In this document: positions 1-7,232 of the stretch, piece by piece
How positions within the stretch are numbered: the first letter of the stretch is position 1
Layout: each line of letters opens with the position of its first letter
Assembly: GCA_965661115.1 (NCBI GenBank)
Contig: CBFICO010000003.1
Coordinates: forward strand, 3,854-67,853
Reading direction: 5' to 3'
Length of the DNA stretch: 64,000 nucleotides
From: UBA6770 sp965661115
GTDB taxonomy: Bacteria > Bacteroidota > Bacteroidia > Flavobacteriales_G > Salibacteraceae
The notes under the pieces: model-generated
Seen by the model: only the letters and a program-made list of their open reading frames with translations
Database searches by the model: none
Told to the model about the DNA's origin: nothing
Translations under genes and position numbers: made by a program

Positions 1-2077
1 TAGAGGAGAGGTTTCTGAAGGAATGATTTGCGCAGAAGACGAAATCGGATTAGGCAAAAGTCATGCTGGTATTATGGTGTTAGCAGATACGGCTCAAGTG
101 GGTCAATCTGCTGCTGAGTTTTTTGATTTGGCGTCTGATTATACCATAGAAATTGGCCTTACACCAAATAGAGCGGATGGCATGAGTCATTACGGTGTTG
201 CCAGAGATTTGACCGCTGTACTCAAACAAAAAAAGATAGAAAGTGGTGGGCTTAAGTTGCCTAATATTGAGTCGTTTAAAGCCGGAGACAAAAAACTATC
301 TATTGAAGTTGCTGACCACGATTTATGTCCTAGGTATGTAGGCGTAAAAATTTCAAATCTAACCGTTGCAGACTCACCCGAGTGGCTGCAAAACAGACTC
401 AAAGCTATTGGGTTAAATCCGATAAACAATGTGGTTGATGTAACCAATTACGTATTGCATGAATTGGGGCAACCTTTGCACGCTTTTGATGCGTCTAAAA
501 TTAGCGGAGATAAAGTAGTGGTTAAGACTTTGCCGGAAGGAACCAAGTTTAAAACCTTGGACGAAGTTGAACGAACTTTATCAGCAAACGACTTAATGAT
601 TTGCAATGCTGAAGAGGGAATGTGCATTGCCGGTGTTTTTGGAGGTCTGGATTCAGGTGTAACAGAAAACACAACAGAGATTTTCTTGGAGTCGGCATAT
701 TTCAACCCTGTTTCAGTGCGTAAAACGGCTAAACGCCATGGATTAAATACCGATGCTTCTTTCCGTTTTGAAAGAGGAATTGATCCAAATATTACGGTTA
801 TTGCTGCCAAAAGAGCGGCCTTGTTGTTACAGGAAATAGCAGGTGGAGAAGTTTCTTCTGAGCTTGTAGACATCTATCCAAATCCAATAGCAGGGTTTAA
901 TGTTAGGCTAGATTTCAAGTATTGCGATACGCTAGTTGGAACGTCTATCGATAGAAATGAAATAATTTCAATTCTAGAAAGTCTTGATATTGAGGTGACC
1001 AATCAAGACGATGCAGGACTAGACTTGTTGGTACCTGCTTACAGAAATGATGTATTGCGCCCTGCAGATATAGTTGAAGAAATACTGCGCATTTATGGTT
1101 ACAACAATATCCCATTTCCTGAGCGAATGGGTATTTCAATTGCTGATTCGCCTGCAATTAATGTGGAAGTGTTGCGTAGAAAAATCTACGATCACCTTAC
1201 CAGCTTGGGCTACACCGAAATGATTCACAATAGCCTTACCTCAAAAGCATTTTATGAGGATAGCAATGATGTGGTAAACATCCTCAACCCATTGAGTAAC
1301 GATTTGGCGGTACTTAGAGCTAACATGTTATTTCAAGGGCTTGAAACCATTGCCTACAATCAAAATAGAGGTCAGAGTGATTTGAAAGTGTTTGAGTTTG
1401 GTAAAACCTACCATCAATACCCAGATAAAAGAGAGGAAAAGGAAAGTTTGGTGGTTTACTTAACGGGTAACCAAAATGCTGCTTCTTGGAAAGGAAAAGA
1501 AACGGCGGCAGAGTACTTTGAACTAAAAGGAATTGCAGAAAATTTATTGCAAAAGGTGGGTGTTTCAATTGCTGCATTTAAAACTAAACCGAGTAAGCAT
1601 AAAAACTTAGCTTTTGGGCTGGATTTATATTCTGGAAAAATGCAGATAGGTGCTGTTGGCCAGGTTAGCAAAGAAACTATCAACGCATTTGGCGTAAAAC
1701 AACCCGTATTTTACTTGCAATTAAATTGGGATGCCGTAGTAACGGTTTTAACGCATAAAAAAGTAAAGTATAAACCTGTTCCGAAGTTCCCAGGTACCAG
1801 AAGAGACTTGGCGCTTGTAGTAGATGCTAAAGTTGATTTTCAAGAAATAAGAAATGTGGCTTTGCAAACTGAAAGAAACTTGTTGAAAGAGGTTTCAATT
1901 TTCGATGTATACCAAGGCAAAGGTTTGGAACCGGGCACAAAAAGCTACGCAGTGGGTTTTGAATTTTTAGATCCAGAAAAAACCCTCACAGATAAAGTAG
2001 TAGACAAATCCATAAAAAAGATTTACCAGCAGCTAGAGCGACAAGTTGGAGCTAAGTTGAGAGCTGGGGAGATATAG
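1..2077 (+). CDS. pheT: Phenylalanine-tRNA ligase beta subunit, 5' end cut by window edge
   Basis: Beta subunit of the cytosolic PheRS tetramer (alpha2beta2), which charges tRNA-Phe and edits Tyr-tRNA-Phe. The frame is open from base 2, reading RGEVSEGMICAEDEIGLG. This is the end of the N-terminal EMAP-like tRNA-binding domain, so the ATG at 23 is internal and roughly the first 100 residues lie outside the window. Visible in order: the start of the B3/B4 region (LTPNRADGMSHYGVARDL), the motif NPINNVVDVTNYVLHELGQP, the B5 region, the catalytic-like core, and the C-terminal ferredoxin-fold anticodon-binding domain beginning near PKFPGTRRDLALVVD. It ends normally with TAG and faces trmL tail to tail. 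Identification is firm. Confidence 0.97.
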   Translation, partial: RGEVSEGMICAEDEIGLGKSHAGIMVLADTAQVGQSAAEFFDLASDYTIEIGLTPNRADGMSHYGVARDLTAVLKQKKIESGGLKLPNIESFKAGDKKLSIEVADHDLCPRYVGVKISNLTVADSPEWLQNRLKAIGLNPINNVVDVTNYVLHELGQPLHAFDASKISGDKVVVKTLPEGTKFKTLDEVERTLSANDLMICNAEEGMCIAGVFGGLDSGVTENTTEIFLESAYFNPVSVRKTAKRHGLNTDASFRFERGIDPNITVIAAKRAALLLQEIAGGEVSSELVDIYPNPIAGFNVRLDFKYCDTLVGTSIDRNEIISILESLDIEVTNQDDAGLDLLVPAYRNDVLRPADIVEEILRIYGYNNIPFPERMGISIADSPAINVEVLRRKIYDHLTSLGYTEMIHNSLTSKAFYEDSNDVVNILNPLSNDLAVLRANMLFQGLETIAYNQNRGQSDLKVFEFGKTYHQYPDKREEKESLVVYLTGNQNAASWKGKETAAEYFELKGIAENLLQKVGVSIAAFKTKPSKHKNLAFGLDLYSGKMQIGAVGQVSKETINAFGVKQPVFYLQLNWDAVVTVLTHKKVKYKPVPKFPGTRRDLALVVDAKVDFQEIRNVALQTERNLLKEVSIFDVYQGKGLEPGTKSYAVGFEFLDPEKTLTDKVVDKSIKKIYQQLERQVGAKLRAGEI

Positions 2078-2139
2078 TTGCTTAATTTCCAACGATCTAA
2101 TATTCAATGCATTATTGTAATTGAAAATTGATTATTGAA

Positions 2140-2598
2140 TCATTGCTTTCCTAATTGCCTAATTCCTTCATAGACAACAATAGCAACTGAGTTGGCCAAG
2201 TTTAAACTTCTGATGTGATCACTGAACATCGGAATTTTAAAGCATTTTTCTTTGTTTGCCTCTACCAAGTCTTTTGGTAAACCAACCGATTCTTTTCCGA
2301 AAACCACATACATATCTTCTTTAAAATCAATGGAGTAAAAATCGTTTTCTCCGTGACTACTCATAAATACCAGTTCAGCTTTCGGGTGTTTACTGGTAAA
2401 GTCTTCCCAAGATTCGTGCACGTGTAAATCCACATGTTTCCAGTAGTCTAATCCAGAGCGTTTTACTCTAGAGTCGTCAATATCAAAACCCAAAGGTTTT
2501 ATGAGATGCAACTTGCAACCTGAGGCCAAACTTAAACGACCGATGTTTCCAGTATTGTTGGGTATTTCAGGTTCGAGAAGTACTATGTTTAGTGCCAT
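2140..2598 (-). CDS. trmL: tRNA (cytidine/uridine-34-2'-O)-methyltransferase
   Basis: SPOUT-class methyltransferase of 152 residues, the normal length for TrmL/YibK. It modifies the wobble ribose of tRNA-Leu isoacceptors using S-adenosylmethionine. Seen directly: the N-terminal IVLLEPEIPNNTGNIGRL block, the FGKESVGLP loop and the C-terminal knot IPMFSDHIRSLNLANSVAIVVYEG cut into two stretches, all diagnostic of the trefoil-knot fold. It starts at ATG 2598. It is convergent with pheT, with 62 bases between them, and the next minus-strand gene upstream is a HAD phosphatase. The palindromic repeat at 2632-2651 lies just upstream of its start. Confidence 0.95.
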   Translation of the reverse strand: MALNIVLLEPEIPNNTGNIGRLSLASGCKLHLIKPLGFDIDDSRVKRSGLDYWKHVDLHVHESWEDFTSKHPKAELVFMSSHGENDFYSIDFKEDMYVVFGKESVGLPKDLVEANKEKCFKIPMFSDHIRSLNLANSVAIVVYEGIRQLGKQ

Positions 2599-2631
2599 AT
2601 TTTTATAATTAGAATACTTAATGTTTGCGTC

Positions 2632-2651
2632 ATTCCCGCGCAGGCGGGAAT
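2632..2651. repeat. Short perfect palindromic intergenic repeat (REP-like)
   Basis: Eight-base perfect arms, ATTCCCGC and GCGGGAAT, enclose the loop GCAG, inside the context gtCATTCCCGC...GCGGGAATCTC. No T-tract follows on either strand, so it is a poor intrinsic terminator. Its form resembles the dispersed GTCATTCC...GGAATCTC palindromes found between genes in many bacteria, including the dRS3-type repeats of Neisseria. It lies between the starts of trmL and the upstream HAD gene. Confidence 0.7.
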
Positions 2652-2682
2652 CTCAAAGTTTTTAGAAGGCATAAGTTTTACT

Positions 2683-3507
2683 TTAAATTTTCGAGGTTAT
2701 AAATTTAACCACAGCATCGTCATCACAATGACCAATGATACCGGTTGCTAGTTGTTTTAACTCTTCTCGTGCGTTTGCGGTAGCGTATGCCTCATCTGCA
2801 ACTTCAAACATGGGAATATCGTTCAGATTGTCTCCAAATACAATGGTTTTTTCGGGATTAAAAGTTTGCTTTAAATATTCAATTCCGCTGGCTTTTGTAG
2901 AATTGAGCGCAGTAAATTCCAACCAATAGGCGCTTTTGTAATACACATCTTCGGCAAAGTGAACTTCGAGTGAAGTTTGTTTTTCAACCTCACTTTTTAG
3001 TCGGGCTAAAGCATCAAATTCGCCAATAGTAATAAGGGTAATGGTGTGTTCTTGTTTGGCTTTAGTAAAGTCTTTAACTTCTTTGAAGCGCTTGTCTTTT
3101 TGAGCTATTCTGGTATTGATATAGGTTGCCATGTGCGAGTTGGAAATCTGCTTATAAAAAGCTGAGGGTTGGTTCGCGGTATCCAAAGTAAATACTATGG
3201 GTTCTAGTTGATTGATTTGGCAGAGGTCAAATAAGATTTTTACATCCGATTTAGGTATAAAATTTTGAGCAACGTTTTCTTTCTGAACGGGGTCGTAAAC
3301 CAATACGCCATTGTATAAAACCACCGGAAGTTGCAGGTCCAACCCTTTTATTATGGGTTGCGTCGAATCCCACGAGCGTGCTGTAGCTATAGTAAAGTTT
3401 AACCCTGCAGATATAAGTTGATTAAGTTGCTGCAAACTAAAAGTCGATAGTTTTCCCTTGCTGTTAAGCAGTGTACCATCTAAATCCGAAATGTATAGTT
3501 CGTGCAT
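2683..3507 (-). CDS. Cof-type HAD-superfamily phosphatase (sugar phosphate/flavin phosphatase class)
   Basis: A 274-residue HAD hydrolase of the Cof/YidA group, which dephosphorylate sugar phosphates, FMN or similar small molecules in the cytoplasm. Motif I, ISDLDGTLL, is at residues 6-14 and carries the nucleophile and general acid aspartates. Motif II is TIATARS near residue 40. Motif IV, FGDNLNDIPMF, is near residue 222 and binds Mg. Between motifs II and IV is the large C2-type cap of this family. Start ATG at 3507. The exact substrate cannot be read from sequence. The neighbouring lipoprotein cassette is divergent. Confidence 0.9.
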   Translation of the reverse strand: MHELYISDLDGTLLNSKGKLSTFSLQQLNQLISAGLNFTIATARSWDSTQPIIKGLDLQLPVVLYNGVLVYDPVQKENVAQNFIPKSDVKILFDLCQINQLEPIVFTLDTANQPSAFYKQISNSHMATYINTRIAQKDKRFKEVKDFTKAKQEHTITLITIGEFDALARLKSEVEKQTSLEVHFAEDVYYKSAYWLEFTALNSTKASGIEYLKQTFNPEKTIVFGDNLNDIPMFEVADEAYATANAREELKQLATGIIGHCDDDAVVKFITSKI

Positions 3508-3667
3508 GTTGAGATTTTGGAGGCAAAGAAAGCAATTGGAACTACAAGTTTATATTGCCATAAATGTGTAAAACCTCGCTGACTACGAAAAATAGAATGC
3601 ATACTTTTATGTGCTTATAATTACTTACTACCGTTTACAAATAGATAGGTGCGTTTGGGCCCTAGTT

Positions 3668-4402
3668 GTGCACAAGCTAGCTAAAATAAGAGATTCGATA
3701 ACTTTCATACTACTTTCTTTATTCTCATTAGTTGCTTGCGAATCTGAGAACGAGACTAGACTCCAAGAACCTGAACCCTCGGAAAATGTTGTTATTGATT
3801 CTCAAGTTGAGGAACCATTTGAATCGATAGAGCTTGATTATGGCTTTAAAATAGTTCTCGGACAGAAAGAAGATTTTCAATCTTTCGTGACTTTCTCCAG
3901 AATGGAACTAAGTAGGAATGGAAACCTAATTTTTATTGACAGCTCGTTGACTGAATATCAAGCACCGAATGGTATGTATTCTATTTTTTCAATTCTAGAC
4001 ACCAACACGTTTGAAATTCTGCTTGAAGTAAATGATAAGCCGAGTCGAAACTATCTAAAAAGGCTAATTATCTCAAAAGGAAAAGTTCTGCGTGAAGATA
4101 AACTACCTTCATTTATTGGAAAGTCAATTGAGGTATTCGGAAACGGGCTAGAATATTATTTCGGATATTGGGATTACGCCCAAGTTTGGGGCGAAAACAA
4201 TGAATTAACTGCCTATAACCCTCTATTAGTTTTCAAAAGTTCAGAAAGTGGACTGACTTTGGATTCTGCGTTGACCATTCAGCAAAACGAGAAAATCTAT
4301 GGGCAATTCAGCGGATACAGATTTAGCGAATCAATCGAAGTACCTGTAGAATCCTTAGAGAAATTTAATAGGCATATTGATAGTCTGAAAAACATAAAAT
4401 AA
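3668..4402 (+). CDS. Lipoprotein of unknown function, probable integron-like cassette gene
   Basis: I do not recognise the family. The open frame begins at ATG 3611, but the signal peptide fits best if translation starts at the in-frame GTG at 3668. This gives VHKLAKIRDSITFILLSLFSLVAC, here split as a basic n-region (VHKLAKIRDS) plus a hydrophobic core ending in lipobox LVAC. The mature protein starts CESENET and has an acidic linker (EPEPSENVV...EEP), then a beta-rich domain with many Phe, Tyr and Trp. The 244 residues are exported and lipidated by inference. The gene is flanked by an attC-like structure downstream (4411-4542) and a matching GTTGTGC core overlapping the proposed GTG start. 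That is the organisation of a promoterless integron cassette. Alternative: a resident lipoprotein gene starting at 3611. Confidence 0.6.
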   Translation: MHKLAKIRDSITFILLSLFSLVACESENETRLQEPEPSENVVIDSQVEEPFESIELDYGFKIVLGQKEDFQSFVTFSRMELSRNGNLIFIDSSLTEYQAPNGMYSIFSILDTNTFEILLEVNDKPSRNYLKRLIISKGKVLREDKLPSFIGKSIEVFGNGLEYYFGYWDYAQVWGENNELTAYNPLLVFKSSESGLTLDSALTIQQNEKIYGQFSGYRFSESIEVPVESLEKFNRHIDSLKNIK

Positions 4403-4410
4403 CCGCCAGT

Positions 4411-4542
4411 GCATAACAGCACCCATATGAGTAATAGGCCGAGTTGAGTAAATTTGATACGAATGAAATTTAATAACCCAAACCCAAGACCCGGAGAGTG
4501 TGCCACGAAAGGCCTACTACTCATGGCCGCGGGGCGTTATAT
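4411..4542 (+). repeat. attC-like recombination site (imperfect inverted repeat)
   Basis: The outer cores are GCATAAC (4411-4417) and GTTATAT (4536-4542), with ATAAC and GTTAT complementary. The inner arms are ATGAGTAATAGGCC (4427-4440) and GGCCTACTACTCAT (4511-4524), which pair at 13 of 14 positions. A 70-base central segment separates them. Total length of 132 and the R''-L''/L'-R' layout fit integron attC sites, which end in a GTTRRRY-like core. It begins 9 bases after the lipoprotein stop and ends 6 bases before the hutU stop codon on the other strand. There is no U-tract, so it is not a simple terminator. No integrase gene is present in the window. Confidence 0.55.
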
Positions 4543-4547
4543 TTCAC

Positions 4548-6536
4548 TTACCCCAACAACTCCTCGTCAACCAAATTCGGCAGCGTAACTTTAAGTCTTG
4601 GTTCTTGTTCCATTGCACGTTTAATGGCAAACATGGCGGGTTCGTTACGAGCCCAGCTTCTTCTGGCTATACCATTGTTTACGTCCCAATGCAACATCAT
4701 TTTTAGTCTTCGGTCAGCGTCATCTGATCCGTCGAGTAGCATACCAAAACCGCCGTTCATTACCTCGCCCCAGCCAACGCCACCTCCGTTGTGCAATGAT
4801 ATCCAGGTAGCGCCCCTAAAACCGTCACCCACAAAGTTGTGCACGGCCATATCTGCAGTAAACTGAGAGCCGTCGTAAATGTTACTGGTTTCTCGGTACG
4901 GCGAGTCAGTACCAGAAACATCGTGATGGTCTCGACCTAAAATAACCGGTGCAGAAATCTCACCTGAAGCAATGGCTTTATTAAAAGCCTCGGCAATCTT
5001 CATTCTACCTTCAGCATCGGCATACAAAATTCTAGCTTGTGAACCTACCACCATCTTGTTTTCGCCAGCAGCTTTGATCCAACGAATGTTGTCTTCCATT
5101 TGCTGCTGAATTTCGGCAGGAGAGTGGGCTTTAATTTTCGCTAATACTTCTGTTGCAATTTGGTCGGTAGTTTCTAAATCTTTAGGGTTGTTGCTAGAAC
5201 ATACCCAACGGAAAGGCCCAAAACCGTAATCGAAACACATGGGTCCCATAATATCCTGCACATACGAAGGGTATTTAAAGCTGCCGTCTTCTTTTAGAAT
5301 ATCGGCATCGGCTCGGCTAGATTCCAGTAAAAAGGCGTTACCGTAATCGAAGAAATAGGTGCCATTAGCTACACACTTATTTACTGCAGCAACATGTCTA
5401 CGCAATGATTCTTGCACATGTTCCTTAAATTTTTCTGGATTATTCGCCATCATTTCGTTGGCTTCTTCAAACGACAATCCAACAGGGTAATATCCTCCAG
5501 CCCAAGGGTTATGCAAAGAAGTTTGATCAGAACCTAAATCTACTTTTATACTTTCTTTCGCAAAGCGCTCCCATACATCAACCACATTGCCTTGGTAGGC
5601 AATAGAAACCACTTCTTTGTTGGCTTTTGCGGAGTTCACACGTTCAACCAACGTATCTAAATTATCTATTACTTCCTCCACCCATCCTTGTGAGTGGCGA
5701 GTGTGGGTTGCCTTAGGGTTAACTTCAGCACAAATGGTAATGCATCCTGCAATATTTCCTGCTTTTGGTTGAGCGCCGCTCATTCCTCCTAAACCAGCGG
5801 TAATAAACAATTTACCCTCAAGTCCTTCACCGTTTTCTGAAATCATTCTTCCGGCATTTAACACGGTAATGGTAGTTCCGTGAACAATTCCTTGCGGACC
5901 TATGTACATAAACGAACCCGCAGTCATTTGGCCGTATTGGGTAACCCCTAGAGCATTAAATTTCTCCCAATCATCAGGTTTTGAGTAATTCGGAATCATC
6001 ATGCCATTGGTCACTACCACTCTAGGTGCGTCTTTGTGCGAAGGGAATAATCCCATTGGATGCCCCGAATACATAACTAAAGTTTGGTCGTCGGTCATTT
6101 GAGCTAAGTACTGCATAGTGAGTAAATACTGCGCCCAGTTTTGAAAAACAGCTCCGTTTCCGCCATAGGTGATAAGTTCGTGTGGGTGTTGTGCAACGGC
6201 ATAATCTAGGTTGTTGCTCAACATGAGCATAATGCCCGCTGCTTGTTTGGATTGGTATGGAAATTCTTCTATTGAACGAGCCGTAATTTTATAATCAGGG
6301 CGAAAACGGTACATGTATATTCTGCCATAGTCTTCTAATTCTTTTCGGAATTCGGGCAGTAAAGCAGCGTGATGTTTTTTAGGAAAGTATCTAAGCGCAT
6401 TTTTAAGTGCTAATTTCTTTTCGTTGTCTATTAGGATTTCTTTACGCTTTGGTGCGTGGTTAATTTCCGGGTCGTAAGGTTTTGGATTTGGTAATGCGTC
6501 TGGTATTCCTTGGAGAACTGCTTCCTTAAATGTCAT
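4548..6536 (-). CDS. hutU: Urocanate hydratase (urocanase)
   Basis: Second step of histidine degradation: NAD+-dependent hydration of urocanate to imidazolonepropionate, in the cytoplasm. Clear urocanase signatures are present: GQMTAGSFMYIGPQGIVHGTT split across the NAD-binding core, FITAGLGGMSGAQ, FDYGFGPFRWVCSSN with the conserved Cys, and the C-terminal SLHNGGGVGWGEVMNGGFG. At 662 residues it is longer than the roughly 550-560 residue proteobacterial enzyme, matching the long form common in Bacteroidota. Its start ATG (6536) lies inside the 3' end of the DUF5522 gene, an 11-base overlap suggesting translational coupling. hutH, hutI and hutG are not in the window. Confidence 0.97.
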   Translation of the reverse strand: MTFKEAVLQGIPDALPNPKPYDPEINHAPKRKEILIDNEKKLALKNALRYFPKKHHAALLPEFRKELEDYGRIYMYRFRPDYKITARSIEEFPYQSKQAAGIMLMLSNNLDYAVAQHPHELITYGGNGAVFQNWAQYLLTMQYLAQMTDDQTLVMYSGHPMGLFPSHKDAPRVVVTNGMMIPNYSKPDDWEKFNALGVTQYGQMTAGSFMYIGPQGIVHGTTITVLNAGRMISENGEGLEGKLFITAGLGGMSGAQPKAGNIAGCITICAEVNPKATHTRHSQGWVEEVIDNLDTLVERVNSAKANKEVVSIAYQGNVVDVWERFAKESIKVDLGSDQTSLHNPWAGGYYPVGLSFEEANEMMANNPEKFKEHVQESLRRHVAAVNKCVANGTYFFDYGNAFLLESSRADADILKEDGSFKYPSYVQDIMGPMCFDYGFGPFRWVCSSNNPKDLETTDQIATEVLAKIKAHSPAEIQQQMEDNIRWIKAAGENKMVVGSQARILYADAEGRMKIAEAFNKAIASGEISAPVILGRDHHDVSGTDSPYRETSNIYDGSQFTADMAVHNFVGDGFRGATWISLHNGGGVGWGEVMNGGFGMLLDGSDDADRRLKMMLHWDVNNGIARRSWARNEPAMFAIKRAMEQEPRLKVTLPNLVDEELLG

Positions 6537-6705
6537 TCCTATTCTTTTTTCGCTTTTTGTTAAAACCGTATGGGCAATGTTTACAACCGTTTTTGCAGCA
6601 ATAGCCGCGTTTTAGGTGATACTTTTCTGTAAAAATAATGAAGCCGTCGGAATGTTTATAATAATCCTCGGGATCTAAATTTTTAAACTGATCAAAATCG
6701 CCCAT
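6526..6705 (-). CDS. DUF5522 Cys-rich microprotein, coupled to hutU
   Basis: A 59-residue protein beginning MGDFDQFKNLDPEDYYKHSD and containing the DUF5522 signature FTEKYHLKRGYCC and NGCKHCPYGF. It has four cysteines (36, 37, 41, 44) with histidines at 30 and 43, a plausible metal or Fe-S site, and a Lys/Arg-rich tail ending NRNDI. It starts at ATG 6705 and stops with TAA at 6526, overlapping the hutU start by 11 bases, so the two genes are cotranscribed. The function of DUF5522 is unknown to me. A near-consensus box CAATTTTG sits 7 bases upstream of the ATG. Confidence 0.88.
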   Translation of the reverse strand: MGDFDQFKNLDPEDYYKHSDGFIIFTEKYHLKRGYCCKNGCKHCPYGFNKKRKKNRNDI

Positions 6706-6782
6706 TGCGCTGCAAAATTGGTGAATTAGTTAGTTATGACAAGTAAGAGAAAGGACTGTTTATGGGTTTCCCTGAATTTTAT

Positions 6783-7142
6783 TTAAAACTCAGGCCCAAA
6801 CGCGTCTTCGACGTGTTTGATATCGGGTACTTGGTTTTCATTTAAAATGCCAATAATGTCAAATCGGAATTCTTTGTCAATTTCGAATTGGTCAATGTAG
6901 GCTTCGGCAGCGTTAATTAAGTTTTTCTGTTGCTTTTGCGATACCGATTGAATAGGATCCCCGAAGTAACCGTTGGAACGTGTTTTAACTTCCACAAAAA
7001 CAATTTCTTTTTCAGATTCGCAAATGATATCCACTTCTAAATACGAATGGCGCCAATTAGTGGCTTTAATGTTGTATCCTTTTGAAATAATTAATTCCCT
7101 GGCGAGTTGCTCTCCTTTTGATCCTGTGGTTTTGTTGTTCAT
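6783..7142 (-). CDS. yraN: YraN family endonuclease-like protein (UPF0102)
   Basis: A 119-residue protein of the UPF0102 family, which has a restriction-endonuclease-like (PD-(D/E)xK) fold and is often encoded beside rnhB. Seen: GEQLARELIISKGY at the N terminus, the core E-x-DIICESEKEIVFVEVKTRS that supplies the presumed metal-binding acidic residues and lysine, then IDQFEIDKEFRFDIIGI. The length is typical. In vivo substrate is not established; roles in DNA processing or recombination are proposed for the family. It lies 77 bases upstream of the DUF5522 gene start, on the same strand. Confidence 0.92.
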   Translation of the reverse strand: MNNKTTGSKGEQLARELIISKGYNIKATNWRHSYLEVDIICESEKEIVFVEVKTRSNGYFGDPIQSVSQKQQKNLINAAEAYIDQFEIDKEFRFDIIGILNENQVPDIKHVEDAFGPEF

Positions 7143-7170
7143 TTTAAGTTGTTTTTAAGCAGCAAAAAAA

Positions 7171-7218
7171 CTGTCAGTTCGAGTGTTCTTGCCGTAGCGG
7201 AATGTATCGAGAACCAAG
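7171..7218. repeat. Degenerate palindromic intergenic repeat
   Basis: The stretch starts CTGTCAGTTCGAGTGTTCTT and ends TATCGAGAACCAAG. GTTCT (7185-7189) pairs with AGAAC (7210-7214), and TTCGAG and ATCGAG recur in the same orientation. The GTCAGTTCGAG...ATCGAGAAC form resembles dispersed intergenic repeats that I recognise from Bacteroidota genomes. It lies between the CHAT gene stop and the yraN start. Confidence 0.45.
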
Positions 7219-7232
7219 TTTTTGGGTTTCTA

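Noticed and set aside
448..873. A 141-codon open frame on the minus strand inside pheT
   Set aside because: It is antisense to a fully conserved synthetase and shows no recognisable domain.
2102..2140. ATTCAAT...ATTGAAT inverted repeat between pheT and trmL
   Set aside because: Seven-base AT-only arms with a 25-base loop and no T-tract; too weak to call a terminator.
3611..3667. The upstream 19 residues of the lipoprotein frame from ATG 3611
   Set aside because: They place Arg and Asp residues ahead of the signal peptide and lie outside the proposed cassette boundary; the GTG at 3668 fits better.
4498..4866. Plus-strand open frame over the 3' end of hutU
   Set aside because: Antisense shadow of urocanase with a low-complexity Ser/Pro translation.
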